Assembly: GCF_022354825.1 (NCBI RefSeq) | Contig: NZ_CP031168.1 | Location: 619,001-683,000, forward strand | Length of the DNA stretch: 64,000 nucleotides | Direction of reading: 5' to 3' | DNA from: Paenibacillus sp. H1-7 | GTDB taxonomy: Bacteria; Bacillota; Bacilli; Paenibacillales; NBRC-103111 | Part shown: in pieces, positions 1 to 8,963 of the stretch | Layout: the number at the start of each line of letters is the position of its first letter | How positions within the stretch are numbered: the stretch's first letter is position 1 | Made by a program: the position numbers and the translations under genes | Notes under the pieces: model-generated | Databases searched by the model: none | What the model saw: the letters and a program-made list of their open reading frames with translations, nothing else | Told to the model about the DNA's origin: nothing

Positions 1-294
1 CCGGATGTGGACGGTATTTTTGCAGGCAATGACCTGATGGCATTGGGCGTCATGAAGAAGCTGCATCAAATGGGCATTCGGGTGCCCGATCAGATCGCAC
101 TCTGCGGCTTTGACGGCATTCATCTTACGACGATAACCGAGCCGGAGATGACGACGATCGCCCAGCCGATCTACGACATCGGGATGCTCGCTACCCGGCT
201 GCTGATCAAGAAGATCGAAGGGACATCCGAGAATAACAGGGTTCATGAATTCGATGTGAGGCTAATTCCAAGAGGATCTACAGAAAGGAAATGA
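1..294 (+). CDS. LacI-family transcriptional regulator, C-terminal part (5' end outside window)
   Basis: The reading frame is open from base 1 and ends at TGA 292-294, so only about the last 97 residues are present. The visible part is the end of a LacI/RbsR-type effector domain: GIFAGNDLMALG (sugar-binding loop and helix), then VPDQIALCGFDG and TTIAQP, the usual order in this family. The DNA-binding half lies upstream of the window. A ribokinase starts 4 bases later, so this is probably a ribose-type regulator in an rbsR-rbsK arrangement; the ligand is inferred from the neighbour only. Paralogous LacI proteins for other sugars cannot be excluded. Confidence 0.9.
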   Translation, partial: PDVDGIFAGNDLMALGVMKKLHQMGIRVPDQIALCGFDGIHLTTITEPEMTTIAQPIYDIGMLATRLLIKKIEGTSENNRVHEFDVRLIPRGSTERK

Positions 295-298
295 ACGT

Positions 299-1228
299 AT
301 GGTACAACCGAATATTGTGGTGATCGGGAGTTTGAATATGGACATCGTCGTGAAGGTATCCCGGTTTCCGCAAGCAGGGGAGACGTTAACAGGAGAGGAA
401 GCCCACTTTATCCCCGGCGGCAAAGGAGCGAATCAAGCGGTAGCCGCTTCCCGTCTGGGGGCGCGGACGACGATGATCGGCGCTGTCGGCACCGACTCGT
501 TCGGCCGCTCATTGCTGGAGTCGCTGCAAGGCAATCATGTCGCCGTCGACGGCGTCAAACGCATCGACCAGGCACCGACAGGGGTAGCTTCCATAACGCT
601 CACCCCTTCCGATAATGTCATCGTAGTCGTACCCGGTGCCAATGCGCTCTGCTTGCCCCAAGATATTCAGCAAATCGAGCAGGTGATCGAAGAAGCCGAT
701 GTACTGCTGCTGCAGCTGGAGATTCCTTTGGAGACGGTGATTTATGCGACGGAGGTAGCCAAGAAGCACGGGAAAATGGTCATTTTGAATCCGGCACCGG
801 CCCGCCAGCTTCCGGCAGAGCTGCTGCGTAACGTGGACTGTATTACCCCGAACTTATCCGAGCTGGAGCTGCTGACGAAGGTCGATACCTCGAAGCAGGG
901 GCTGCAGGTAGCGATGGATACCTTGCTCGCAATGGGACCGGCTAGCGTAGTTACGACATTGGGAAGCAGAGGCTCTGCATGCAAGCGTCAAGGGGAACAA
1001 ATGAAAATAATTGAGGCGCATAAAGTCCCTGTCGTAGATACGACGGGAGCAGGCGATGCCTTCAATGCAGGGCTTGCGTATGCGCTGGCTTCAGGCAGCA
1101 GCTTGTACGAGGCGGCGCAGTTCGCGGGTCATGTATCTGCATTGGCTGTAACGAAGTTCGGCGCTCAGGAAGGAATGCCGACATGGCAGGAGGTCAAAGC
1201 ATTCGAAACGAGTTCTGCAGGCCAATAG
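299..1228 (+). CDS. rbsK: Ribokinase (PfkB family)
   Basis: ATP-dependent sugar kinase predicted to phosphorylate D-ribose to ribose 5-phosphate in the cytoplasm. At 309 residues it has the normal family length. The N-terminal GSLNMD and the GGKGANQA signature bind the sugar; the C-terminal DTTGAGDAF carries the catalytic base Asp253 and the anion hole. An AAAGGA site precedes ATG 299 at good spacing. It follows the LacI-type regulator by 4 bases, so the two are probably co-transcribed. No rbsD or ribose ABC genes follow, so transport must be encoded elsewhere or the true substrate may be another pentose or nucleoside sugar. Confidence 0.9.
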   Translation: MVQPNIVVIGSLNMDIVVKVSRFPQAGETLTGEEAHFIPGGKGANQAVAASRLGARTTMIGAVGTDSFGRSLLESLQGNHVAVDGVKRIDQAPTGVASITLTPSDNVIVVVPGANALCLPQDIQQIEQVIEEADVLLLQLEIPLETVIYATEVAKKHGKMVILNPAPARQLPAELLRNVDCITPNLSELELLTKVDTSKQGLQVAMDTLLAMGPASVVTTLGSRGSACKRQGEQMKIIEAHKVPVVDTTGAGDAFNAGLAYALASGSSLYEAAQFAGHVSALAVTKFGAQEGMPTWQEVKAFETSSAGQ

Positions 1229-1766
1229 CTGGAGTGTCTCCTCCTGCAGGACAAGCGGTCCGTCAGACTAATAAAACCAGAACACCGCGGCATCCATAGC
1301 TGCAAAAGCCCGTGAATCGATGGCGCAAGGCATCGGGCCGAACGATTCGGCCCGGCATAGCAGCGCATCAGACACAGGGACTGGAGCCTGACGATGATAT
1401 CCAGCGATCGCTTCCAGGCTCGCATGACCCTGACACGAGACACGGCCTTGCTTTCTTAAGCGAACGTGTCACGCACAGGCATTTTTCATAATGAGAACAT
1501 CATGCAAACGCAAGGAATTTTTATCGGCATCTCGGGCTTCTAGTCTTTGCGCGGCGCAAGCAACGACGATTATGATCGAGACCGCTCCGGGCAATACCGT
1601 GCCAAGCAGGCTGATCAGAAGCCTGTGTAGGTTTCCTCCAGCCTTTTTGGTTATCGCCGCTTGATCGCTCGCGCACGTAATGATCCAAATGAGGCAGGGA
1701 CATGCTAAAGACAGACAGCCGCAATAAATGAAAGCAAACGGATATTGGAGATGTATTAGGTTGGAT
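1229..1766. other. Gene-poor stretch with one perfect hairpin
   Basis: No convincing gene was found in these roughly 540 bases: the open frames lack ribosome binding sites and family resemblance. The only clear structure is a perfect 9-bp inverted repeat with a 3-base loop at 1334-1354 (CGGGCCGAA / TTCGGCCCG). It has no T-tract after it on either strand, so it is not a standard terminator. The segment may be decayed coding sequence, but no protein similarity could be recognised. Confidence 0.4.
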
Positions 1767-3131
1767 ATGAAAGAAAAGCAAGGAAAGCAAGCGAAGCAAG
1801 ATCGGCTTGGGAAGCAAGAGCGTCAGCGTCTAGGCTGGAACGAGGGGATAGGGGCCTTGCAATGGCTCGTTTTTTTATTGGCCAATGCGGTTACGCTGCC
1901 GATTGTTATCGGACAAATTTACCATCTGCCCTCCGATGAAGTAGTATCCCTTATGCAGCGGACGTTTCTTGTAGCCGGACTGGGCTCGTTTTTGCAAGGG
2001 TGGCTCGGCCATCGTCTGCCCGTGCCGGATGGGCCTGCAGGAACCTGGCTCGGGGTCTTTGCTATATTGGGAGCCGAGGTTGCGAAGCAAAGCGGCGGCG
2101 GAGCCTATCATACGCTGCAAGTATTGGAGACGGGCATGATTACCGCGGGCGTCATGCTGCTCCTGTTTGTCGCGACCGGGCTTACGGCGAGAATGATGTC
2201 TCTGTTTACGCCTCTTGTAACCGGCTCGTATTTGCTGCTGCTCGGGCTGCAGCTGGGAGGCGTCTTTTTGCAGGGGATGCTCGGACTAAGCGCCGACCAG
2301 CCGCATGTGGACGCGGTTACAGCCATTGTATCGATCGACGTCTTTGTTCTGATTCTCTTTTTATCGATTAAAGGCAGAGGCTGGGTCAAAAATTATGCGG
2401 TATTCATCGGCATCATACTGGGATGCATCCTGTACTACGCCCTTGGCAAAGGCTCTGGGATGGGGGCTGACGCCAGTATCGGCATGCCGCAGCTATTCGC
2501 ATGGGGAGCACCCCGTTGGGACACGGGGATCGTCATTTCTTCAGCCATCATCGCCTTGATTCTCGTGTCGAATACAATAGCCAGCATCGCAGCGATGAAG
2601 CAGGTGATGCCGGATTCCTCGGGCGGCGAAGAGGAACCGGATCCGAAGGCCGTGAGCCGGAGCGGAGCGGTCGGAGGGGTCATTCAGCTGCTGTCCGCGC
2701 TGTTTTCTACCGTCGGAACCGTCCCGCTTTCGAGCGCCGTAGGCTTCGTACGCATGACCGGGCAGACGAAGCTGCGTCCTTTTCTCATCGCGTGTATCCT
2801 CATGGCAGGCGTAGCCTTCGTGCCCATTCTGATCCGTCTGATGGCGCTGCTGCCGAGTCCGGTAGCTTACGCCTCCGTCATGGCGTCCTTCGTCAATCTG
2901 GTCGGCGTAGGACTGCAATCCATCGCCAAGGACACGCTGGATCAGCGAAGAACATACATCCTCGGTATTACGTTGTTAATCGGCAGCGGCTCGATGATTT
3001 TGCCGGCATCCGTTTTTGAAACGATGCCTTCGGTGTTCCGCTATGTGTTCGGCAACGGGCTCATTCTCGGTACCATCATTGCGATCGTCATGGAGCAAAT
3101 ATGGAAAGAGAAGCGGAAGGCGGTACAGTGA
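1767..3131 (+). CDS. NCS2-family uracil/xanthine-type permease
   Basis: Multi-spanning inner-membrane nucleobase transporter with about 12-14 hydrophobic segments and roughly 454 residues. Family traits are the N-terminal LQWLVFLLANAVTLPIVIG segment, the GPAGTWLGVFAI loop in the region that carries the substrate motif, and the late TVGTVPLSSAVGF motif. It resembles the poorly studied YwdJ-like branch more than UraA or PbuX, so the substrate is open. The start is uncertain: ATG 1767 (after TTAGG) gives the usual short N-terminus, while ATG 1728 adds 13 residues; neither has a strong ribosome binding site. It stands alone between long intergenic stretches. Confidence 0.85.
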   Translation: MKEKQGKQAKQDRLGKQERQRLGWNEGIGALQWLVFLLANAVTLPIVIGQIYHLPSDEVVSLMQRTFLVAGLGSFLQGWLGHRLPVPDGPAGTWLGVFAILGAEVAKQSGGGAYHTLQVLETGMITAGVMLLLFVATGLTARMMSLFTPLVTGSYLLLLGLQLGGVFLQGMLGLSADQPHVDAVTAIVSIDVFVLILFLSIKGRGWVKNYAVFIGIILGCILYYALGKGSGMGADASIGMPQLFAWGAPRWDTGIVISSAIIALILVSNTIASIAAMKQVMPDSSGGEEEPDPKAVSRSGAVGGVIQLLSALFSTVGTVPLSSAVGFVRMTGQTKLRPFLIACILMAGVAFVPILIRLMALLPSPVAYASVMASFVNLVGVGLQSIAKDTLDQRRTYILGITLLIGSGSMILPASVFETMPSVFRYVFGNGLILGTIIAIVMEQIWKEKRKAVQ

Positions 3132-3365
3132 CGGATAATGGCAATTCATAGATTGTTGTCGCTGTATAGGCAAACAGGACTTTGCAATTTGATCGGGCAT
3201 TATCAACGGCTTCCTTTACAGGACGTGCTTGTGGTAATGTCTTTTTCTTTTGTCTAATACCTTTCAACGTAACGGAGTACTCCCAATTCAAGTTGGTTCC
3301 AAGCTAATGTGATAAAATTTATGGTGAGATGCTCCATAATTCGAGATAAAGTCGGGAGATGAATT

Positions 3366-3596
3366 ATGCCAAAACTAAGTAGAGAAGAGCTAATTGAATT
3401 GATCAGCAAAATTCGTTTAGGTCTAGGTGAGGATGAAGAAGTAGAAGGTTGGATCATGAGTATAAAACAGAGCGTACCCCATCCAGAGATTCTAAACGTA
3501 ATAACACGAAACAAAGATGGGTTATCTGTAGAAGAAATAGCTGATAAATTATTGAATTATCAGCCTGTTATTTTAAAAGAAGCATCGGACAAGTAA
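3366..3596 (+). CDS. Colicin/pyocin-type bacteriocin immunity protein homologue
   Basis: A 76-residue acidic helical protein. SREELIELISKI, then DEEVEGWI, SVPHPEILNVI and LSVEEIADKLLNYQP follow the order seen in the Im2/Im9 family (inhibitors of E-type colicin and pyocin DNases): helix I, helix II, the HP-containing loop of helix III, and a final helix ending in YxP. GGGAG precedes the ATG. The Tyr-Tyr pair that Im proteins use to contact the DNase is not at the expected place (NVITRN). No nuclease toxin lies nearby, so it is an orphan. Assignment rests on motif order over a short protein. Confidence 0.75.
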   Translation: MPKLSREELIELISKIRLGLGEDEEVEGWIMSIKQSVPHPEILNVITRNKDGLSVEEIADKLLNYQPVILKEASDK

Positions 3597-3621
3597 GCCT
3601 TTCTTCCATTTTAATCAACAC

Positions 3622-3684
3622 AAAAACACCTCCACGATTATAGCCATATCCTCCGACATGGTTACAAAGTTAGGAAGGTGTTTT
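3622..3684 (+). terminator. Possible long-loop hairpin after the immunity gene
   Basis: Arms AAAACACCTCC (3623-3633) and GGAAGGTGTTTT (3673-3684) are nearly perfectly complementary with a roughly 39-base loop. The right arm ends in four T and the left begins with five A, so it could serve both the plus-strand immunity gene and the minus-strand stress-protein gene that ends at 3741. The long loop makes this tentative. Confidence 0.35.
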
Positions 3685-3740
3685 AACCGTCTGAACTTTT
3701 GGATCAGCAAATACTCCCTGCAACGAAGCCCTCCGCCTCG

Positions 3741-4160
3741 TTATTTCACAATAAGCACGGGAATTTGGGAATGCTGCACGACATGATGGCTGGTGCTGCC
3801 GAGGAACAGCTCGTCAATAGCCGTATGTCCCCTGCTGCCGATGACGATCAGATCGACGCCGTTTTTCAGGGAATATTCTATAATCGTTTGGGCGGGACGG
3901 CCCGTGAGGATCGTGGATCTGCACCGGGGGATATCCGCTATAAGCTCCCGCAGCTCATCTTCGACCGCCTGCTCGTGCTCGTAGTAATTTTTTTGCAGCA
4001 TGGGGGTGCTGATGACAGCTTCGCCGATAATGACAACCGGGTTTTGGTACACATGGAGCACCTCGATCTCCGTATCGTTTCCGGCCAAATGCGGAATATA
4101 GGTCAGCGCTTTTTTTGACTGATCAGAGCCGTCATAAGCTACCAAAATGTGAGAGAACAT
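3741..4160 (-). CDS. Universal stress protein, ATP-binding UspA type
   Basis: Cytoplasmic small alpha/beta protein of 139 residues, the single-domain Usp length. It begins MFSHILVAYDGSDQSKKAL (the nucleotide-binding Asp in VAYDGS) and ends with the ATP-binding signature G-x2-G-x9-G-S (GSRG...FLGS) before PVLIVK. An in-frame GTG at 4167-4169 would add three residues, but GAGGTG lies about six bases before ATG 4160-4158 and covers that GTG, so the ATG is chosen. A paralogue sits at 10507-10929; the two flank the Opp/Nik-type transporter and TetR gene but are separate units. Usp proteins usually respond to starvation or redox stress; no specific role can be read here. Confidence 0.92.
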   Translation of the reverse strand: MFSHILVAYDGSDQSKKALTYIPHLAGNDTEIEVLHVYQNPVVIIGEAVISTPMLQKNYYEHEQAVEDELRELIADIPRCRSTILTGRPAQTIIEYSLKNGVDLIVIGSRGHTAIDELFLGSTSHHVVQHSQIPVLIVK

Positions 4161-4548
4161 AGCAAACACCTCTTTAACGTGTAGTAGATAAATGGATAAC
4201 CGTGAAAAAATACCCGCTCGTAATAACCTCTCCTATCCAGTGCCTGTTTATTCCACTTAATAAGCTTTACCCTTTCGCTGCAGCAGTGTCACACCTCTCG
4301 ATATCGATCCAAGAGAAGCAGTTCCTGCGCTTATGTGGCATGATGCATGCATGGCTCCGTACGGTTTGCCCTCTTCCACTCCCGATGGCTTTAATTGAAC
4401 AAAGGGCAATTATGTCAGGTTGATGTCAGAAAAAGTTTCAATTAAAGGATGACGGTACAAGGGATGTGTGCTACAATTTCAATAATTCGTGTTACTGGAG
4501 AATCTTTCATAAAAAAAGCTTAGGATAAGAAAGAATAGGGGAGAGAGC
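4161..4548. other. Intergenic region between stress protein and ABC importer
   Basis: Divergent intergenic region of about 390 bases. A GTG-started open frame at 4202-4423 has no ribosome binding site and no recognisable product and is not counted as a gene. The right end carries the promoter candidate listed separately and the ribosome binding site (GGGGAGAG) of the lipoprotein gene. Nothing else was recognised. Confidence 0.4.
4449..4477 (+). promoter_or_regulatory. Candidate sigma-A promoter of the Opp/Nik-type operon
   Basis: ATGACG (4449-4454, four of six to TTGACA) and TACAAT (4472-4477, five of six to TATAAT) are separated by exactly 17 bases, about 70 bases before the lipoprotein start. 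No regulator site was recognised. Confidence 0.4.
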
Positions 4549-6159
4549 ATGCTGAAGCAAAGTTCCATTCGCTTAACCATCCTGTTGGCGCTCATCGTGT
4601 CCGTGATAGCGGCAGGATGCTCGCAAACGCCAAAAGAAAGTGCAAACGCAGCCAAAGAAAAAGACCAGCTGGTTGTAGCGGTCGGCGCAGAGCCGGAGGG
4701 AGGCTTCGATCCAACGACGGGCTGGGGACGTTACGGTTCCCCGTTATTTCAAAGTACGCTTTTCAAATACGATGACAAAATGAGCGTCGTTAACGATCTG
4801 GCAACCGGCTATGAATTGAGCGCGGACGGCTTGGTCTGGACGGTCAACATTCGCAAGGATGTGAAGTTTACCGACGGCAAGCCGTTAACGGCGGCAGACG
4901 TCAAGTACACTTACGAAACGGCGGCAGGCAGCGGATCGGCGATTGATTTGAGCAATATGAAAAGCGTCGACGCCGTCAATGACACCACCGTCAAATTTAC
5001 GCTGAAGGAGCCGCAATCGACGTTTCTCCAAATGATGCTAGCGACAGGGATCGTACCGAAGCACGCCCATGGCAAGGATTACAGCCAAAAGCCGCTTGGG
5101 AGCGGGCCTTACAAGCTCGTGCAGTGGGATAAGGGTCAGCAGCTCATCGTCGAAGCGAATCCGGATTATTACGGTACAAAGCCGTACTTCAAGAAGCTGA
5201 CCTTCTTGTTCTTGACGGAGGATGCGGCGTTCGCGGCGGCCAAAGCGGGTAAGGTGGATGTCTCCTACATTCCTGCGGCATTCAGTAAGCAGCAGGTGCC
5301 CGGGATGAAGCTGGAAGCCGTTCGTACGGTAGATAACCGCGGCATAGTATTCCCGTATGTGAAATCCGGAGGCAAAACGAAGGACGGGTTCCCTATCGGG
5401 AACGACGTAACATCGGATATCGCGATCCGCAAGGCGATTAATACGGCGCTCGACCGCAAAGCGCTCGTGCAGGGCGTATTGGAAGGACACGGCACGCCTG
5501 CGTTTACGGTCAATGACGGCTTGCCTTGGTACAACCCGAGCTCTGTAGTACCGGATGCGGATCCGGAATCAGCGAAAAAAATGCTCGCCGACGCTGGCTG
5601 GAAAGACACGAATGGCGACGGCATTTTGGAAAAAGGCGCGCTTAAGGCGGAGTTCACGCTGCTGTACCCGTCCAATGACGTGACGCGGCAATCTCTAGCG
5701 ATTGCGGTAGCGGACAAGATCAAATCCATAGGGATTAACATTAAGGTGGACGGCAAGAGCTTCGATGAAATCAAAAACCTGATGTATTCCAGCGCCGTCC
5801 TGCTGGGATGGGGAAGCAACGATCCGACGGAAATGTACAATATATATAACAGCAAGTACGCAGGTGTGGAATATTACAATCCAGGGTATTACAATAACCC
5901 GGCGGTTGACGACTATATGAACAAGGCATTAAGAGCTACCAATACGAAGGATGCAATGGAGTTTTGGAAAAAAGCCCAATGGGACGGCACGACCGGCTTG
6001 AGCGCCAAAGGGGATGCACCGTGGGCATGGCTCGTTAATATCGACCATTTGTATTTGGTGAAGGACAATCTGGATATCGGGAAGCAGCGCATTCATCCGC
6101 ACGGACACGGCTGGCCGGTTACGGACAATATTGAAGAGTGGAAATGGCGGAATGAATAG
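4549..6159 (+). CDS. Opp/Nik-type ABC transporter substrate-binding lipoprotein
   Basis: Extracytoplasmic binding protein of the SBP_bac_5 family (peptides, nickel, opine metallophores), 536 residues. A lipoprotein signal ends in the lipobox AAGC with Cys24 as the lipid-attachment site. Family landmarks include DGLVWTVNIRKDVKFTDG, the PLGSGPYKL strand and ADAGWKDTNGDGILEK. The segment GGFDPTTGWGRYGSP near residues 51-66 resembles, from memory, the nickel-binding branch with Yersinia YntA and Campylobacter NikZ rather than OppA or DppA. First gene of a five-gene operon with two permeases and two ATPases. Nickel or metal-chelate import is an inference; peptide import remains possible. Confidence 0.85.
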   Translation: MLKQSSIRLTILLALIVSVIAAGCSQTPKESANAAKEKDQLVVAVGAEPEGGFDPTTGWGRYGSPLFQSTLFKYDDKMSVVNDLATGYELSADGLVWTVNIRKDVKFTDGKPLTAADVKYTYETAAGSGSAIDLSNMKSVDAVNDTTVKFTLKEPQSTFLQMMLATGIVPKHAHGKDYSQKPLGSGPYKLVQWDKGQQLIVEANPDYYGTKPYFKKLTFLFLTEDAAFAAAKAGKVDVSYIPAAFSKQQVPGMKLEAVRTVDNRGIVFPYVKSGGKTKDGFPIGNDVTSDIAIRKAINTALDRKALVQGVLEGHGTPAFTVNDGLPWYNPSSVVPDADPESAKKMLADAGWKDTNGDGILEKGALKAEFTLLYPSNDVTRQSLAIAVADKIKSIGINIKVDGKSFDEIKNLMYSSAVLLGWGSNDPTEMYNIYNSKYAGVEYYNPGYYNNPAVDDYMNKALRATNTKDAMEFWKKAQWDGTTGLSAKGDAPWAWLVNIDHLYLVKDNLDIGKQRIHPHGHGWPVTDNIEEWKWRNE

Positions 6160-6177
6160 GAAGCGGGGTTCATTAGC

Positions 6178-7167
6178 ATGTTCGGAAGCTTGCTGAAGTT
6201 TTTTATGCAGAAAGCGCTCAGGCTGATTCTGCTGCTTGCGGCCATCAGCTGCGTTTCGTTTCTGCTCGTCAGCCAGTCCCCGATCGATCCGGTGCAGGCC
6301 TATATCGGTGCCGATGCGATGAAGGTATCCCCGGAGCAGCGCGCGCAAATCGCCGCGCACTGGGGGCTGGACCGCCCGCCGGCCGAGCGCTTCCTGAAAT
6401 GGATAGCTTCGATGGCGCAGGGAGATATGGGCACGTCGATGATCTTTCGCCGCCCGGTAACGGAGGTGATAGCCGAACGGTTCGTCAGCTCTGTAGTGCT
6501 GATGAGCGCCGCGTGGCTGCTGTCGGGGCTGATAGGATTCACGGCGGGAGCCGTTGCCGCCATGCACAAAGACCGCTGGGTCGACAAAGCGATCAAATGG
6601 TACTGCTATATGCTCGCTTCGACACCGACCTTCTGGATGGGGCTGCTGCTGCTCATCGTGTTCGCGGTATGGCTCGGCTGGTTCCCGATCGGGATGGGCG
6701 TTCCCATCGGGGTGCTTGCGGAGGAAGTGACCTGGCAGGATCGGCTGGTTCACATGATTTTGCCGGCATTGACGCTAAGCGTTATCGGGATTTCTACCAT
6801 CGCCTTGCATACGAGGGAGAAGCTGGTAACGATATTATCGAGCGACTATATTTTATTTGCGAGAGCTAGAGGAGAGAAAGGATTCGGCCTGTTCTGGCGC
6901 CACGGCCTCCGCAATGTGGCTCTGCCGGCAATTACGCTGCAGTTCGCCTCGTTCAGCGAGCTGTTCGGGGGCGCGGTGCTGGCTGAGCAGGTGTTCTCCT
7001 ACCCTGGACTCGGGCAAGCAACCGTAGAGGCGGGTCTTCGCGGAGACGTGCCCTTACTGATGGGGCTTGTATTATTCAGCGCCGTGTTCGTATTTACAGG
7101 CAACCTGCTCGCCGATCTCCTGTATCGGATTGTCGATCCGAGAGTCAGAGAGGGGCGGGCTGTATGA
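6178..7167 (+). CDS. Opp/Nik-type ABC transporter permease, B subunit
   Basis: Inner-membrane permease of 329 residues with the B-subunit layout: one N-terminal membrane segment, a long extracytoplasmic loop containing GLDRPPAERFLKW and GDMGTS, then the five-helix transport core. The EAA-type loop that contacts the ATPase reads DYILFARARGEKG. It starts 18 bases after the lipoprotein gene behind AGGAAGCGGGG, and overlaps the next permease by four bases (ATGA), which implies translational coupling. It pairs with the following C subunit to form the channel. Confidence 0.9.
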   Translation: MFGSLLKFFMQKALRLILLLAAISCVSFLLVSQSPIDPVQAYIGADAMKVSPEQRAQIAAHWGLDRPPAERFLKWIASMAQGDMGTSMIFRRPVTEVIAERFVSSVVLMSAAWLLSGLIGFTAGAVAAMHKDRWVDKAIKWYCYMLASTPTFWMGLLLLIVFAVWLGWFPIGMGVPIGVLAEEVTWQDRLVHMILPALTLSVIGISTIALHTREKLVTILSSDYILFARARGEKGFGLFWRHGLRNVALPAITLQFASFSELFGGAVLAEQVFSYPGLGQATVEAGLRGDVPLLMGLVLFSAVFVFTGNLLADLLYRIVDPRVREGRAV

Positions 7168-7988
7168 TACGATTGAATCGAAGACGGCGGACGGCAGCGA
7201 TGACGATGCTGGCTGCGGCTCTCCTGGTATCAATCCTCCTGGGAGGGCTTCTAACAAGCAGCGAAAGCATCAACTCGCACTTGGAAATCCGCAACCAGGC
7301 TCCGTCATGGGACCATCCGTTCGGCACCGACTGGCTCGGGAGAGATATGTTCATCCGGACGCTGAAAGGGCTTGTCCTTAGTATCGGCGTTGGGATGACC
7401 GCCGCAGCCGCCAGTGTGATCATTGCTATGGCTCTCGGGTTGGCGGCAGCTACGATGGGCAAAGCCGTAGACCGGGCGATCAGCTGGCTGATCGATCTGT
7501 TCCTCAGCGTCCCCCACCTTGTTACGCTCATCTTGATAGCGTTCGTATTGGGTGGCGGGGCCAAGGGAGTTATTATCGGGATTGCGTTGACCCACTGGCC
7601 GAGCCTATCGCGTGTCATCCGTGCAGAGGTGATGCAGCTGCGATCCGCCGATTATGTGCAGCTATCGAGGCATTTGGGCAAGTCCAGGTGGTGGATCGCA
7701 ACCCGGCATTTGCTGCCTCATCTGACCCCCCAATTTGTAGTGGGGCTGCTGCTCATTTTTCCCCATGCTATATTGCATGAAGCGGCCATTACGTTTCTAG
7801 GCATGGGCCTGTCGCCCCACCAGCCGGCGATAGGGGTTATTTTGTCCGAGTCGATGCGGTATTTGTCGACGGGCATGTGGTGGCTGGCGTTTTTCCCGGG
7901 CATTTGCCTGCTGCTTATCGTTCGATCATTCGACGTGCTGGGCAGCAACCTGCAGGCGCTGCTAGATCCGCACAAGGCTCATGAGTAA
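7164..7988 (+). CDS. Opp/Nik-type ABC transporter permease, C subunit
   Basis: Inner-membrane permease of 274 residues. C-subunit landmarks are the DHPFGTDWLGRDMF motif after the first membrane segment and the cytoplasmic loop SADYVQLSRHLGKS, which corresponds to the EAA coupling motif. The ending SFDVLGSNLQALLDP is typical of DppC/NikC. Its ATG overlaps the stop of the B subunit. The signature GTDxxGRD is general for peptide and nickel C subunits and does not settle the substrate. Confidence 0.9.
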   Translation: MIRLNRRRRTAAMTMLAAALLVSILLGGLLTSSESINSHLEIRNQAPSWDHPFGTDWLGRDMFIRTLKGLVLSIGVGMTAAAASVIIAMALGLAAATMGKAVDRAISWLIDLFLSVPHLVTLILIAFVLGGGAKGVIIGIALTHWPSLSRVIRAEVMQLRSADYVQLSRHLGKSRWWIATRHLLPHLTPQFVVGLLLIFPHAILHEAAITFLGMGLSPHQPAIGVILSESMRYLSTGMWWLAFFPGICLLLIVRSFDVLGSNLQALLDPHKAHE

Positions 7989-8039
7989 GCGGCATTCAAA
8001 CATAGAATGGAACTTGTTGATCAGGGAGGCGGAAGGAAC

Positions 8040-8963
8040 ATGAACGCATTGGAAGTAGACGGCCTCTCCGTATCCTTTACGCAGTATACCGGGGGGCTGA
8101 AACAGCGCAAGGTCCGGGTCATTCACGATCTTCATTTGACGATTCAGGCAGGGGAAATCGTGGCGGTTGTCGGCTCCAGCGGCTCAGGCAAAAGTCTGCT
8201 CGCGCATGCGGTGCTGGGCATTCTTCCTTCGAATGCCGTAATGACCGGGAGCATCCGCTATAACGGAGAGGAGCTGACGGCGGAGCGGGCGGCCGGATTG
8301 CGGGGACGGGACATCGCCCTGGTGCCGCAATCCGTCACCTTCCTCGATCCGCTGATGCGGGTCGGAGCGCAGGTTCGCTCGTCCGTTCGCGAGGGCGACG
8401 CGGCGGCCAAGCAAAGGGCGGCCTTCGAACGGTTTCGGCTCGCCCCGGACACGGAGCGCAAATATCCGTTCGAGCTGTCCGGCGGCATGGCCCGGCGAGT
8501 GCTGGTATCCACCGCAACGGTAGGCGGCGCGCGGCTGATCATTGCCGACGAACCGACGCCAGGCCTCGATCCGGCCGTGGTGCAGGAGGCGCTCGACGGC
8601 TTACGCGAGCTGGCGGACGGCGGCTGCGCGGTCATGCTGATCACGCATGACATTGAATCGGCGCTTGCCGTCGCGGACAAAGTAGCCGTGTTCTATGCGG
8701 GAACGACGGTGGAGGTAGCGCAGGCAGGCGATTTCGCCGGGAGCGGCTCCTCGCTGCGGCATCCGTATACACGGGCGCTGTGGAGAGCGCTGCCGCAGAA
8801 CGATTTTGCGCCGATCTCGGGCTTTCAGCCGCATCCGGACGCGCTGCCTCCCGGCTGTCTGTTCGCGCCGCGCTGCGCGAATGCAACGGACGGCTGCGGG
8901 GCAGCAATGCCCGCCATGCAGGAGCTGCGGGGCGGAAGGGTGAGGTGCATCCATGCGACTTGA
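8040..8963 (+). CDS. Opp/Nik-type ABC transporter ATPase, D subunit
   Basis: Cytoplasmic ATPase of about 307 residues. It shows Walker A GSSGSGKS, Q-loop LVPQS, signature LSGGM, Walker B LIIADEP and H-loop ITHD. The C-terminal oligopeptide-transporter extension contains CLFAPRC followed by further Cys residues; in one studied DppD homologue such cysteines hold an Fe-S cluster. ATG 8040 is preferred over ATG 8007 because GGGAGG and GGAAGG lie just upstream of it. It overlaps the next ATPase by 11 bases. The signature lacks the Q of the usual LSGGQ, as in several NikD/YntD-like proteins. Confidence 0.88.
   Translation: MNALEVDGLSVSFTQYTGGLKQRKVRVIHDLHLTIQAGEIVAVVGSSGSGKSLLAHAVLGILPSNAVMTGSIRYNGEELTAERAAGLRGRDIALVPQSVTFLDPLMRVGAQVRSSVREGDAAAKQRAAFERFRLAPDTERKYPFELSGGMARRVLVSTATVGGARLIIADEPTPGLDPAVVQEALDGLRELADGGCAVMLITHDIESALAVADKVAVFYAGTTVEVAQAGDFAGSGSSLRHPYTRALWRALPQNDFAPISGFQPHPDALPPGCLFAPRCANATDGCGAAMPAMQELRGGRVRCIHAT

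Noticed and set aside
3699..4118. A 139-residue plus-strand frame opposite the first stress-protein gene
   Set aside because: Antisense shadow; the Usp on the minus strand has its full ATP-binding signature and a good ribosome binding site.
4202..4423. A 73-residue plus-strand frame between the stress protein and the ABC operon
   Set aside because: GTG start without ribosome binding site and no recognisable features.
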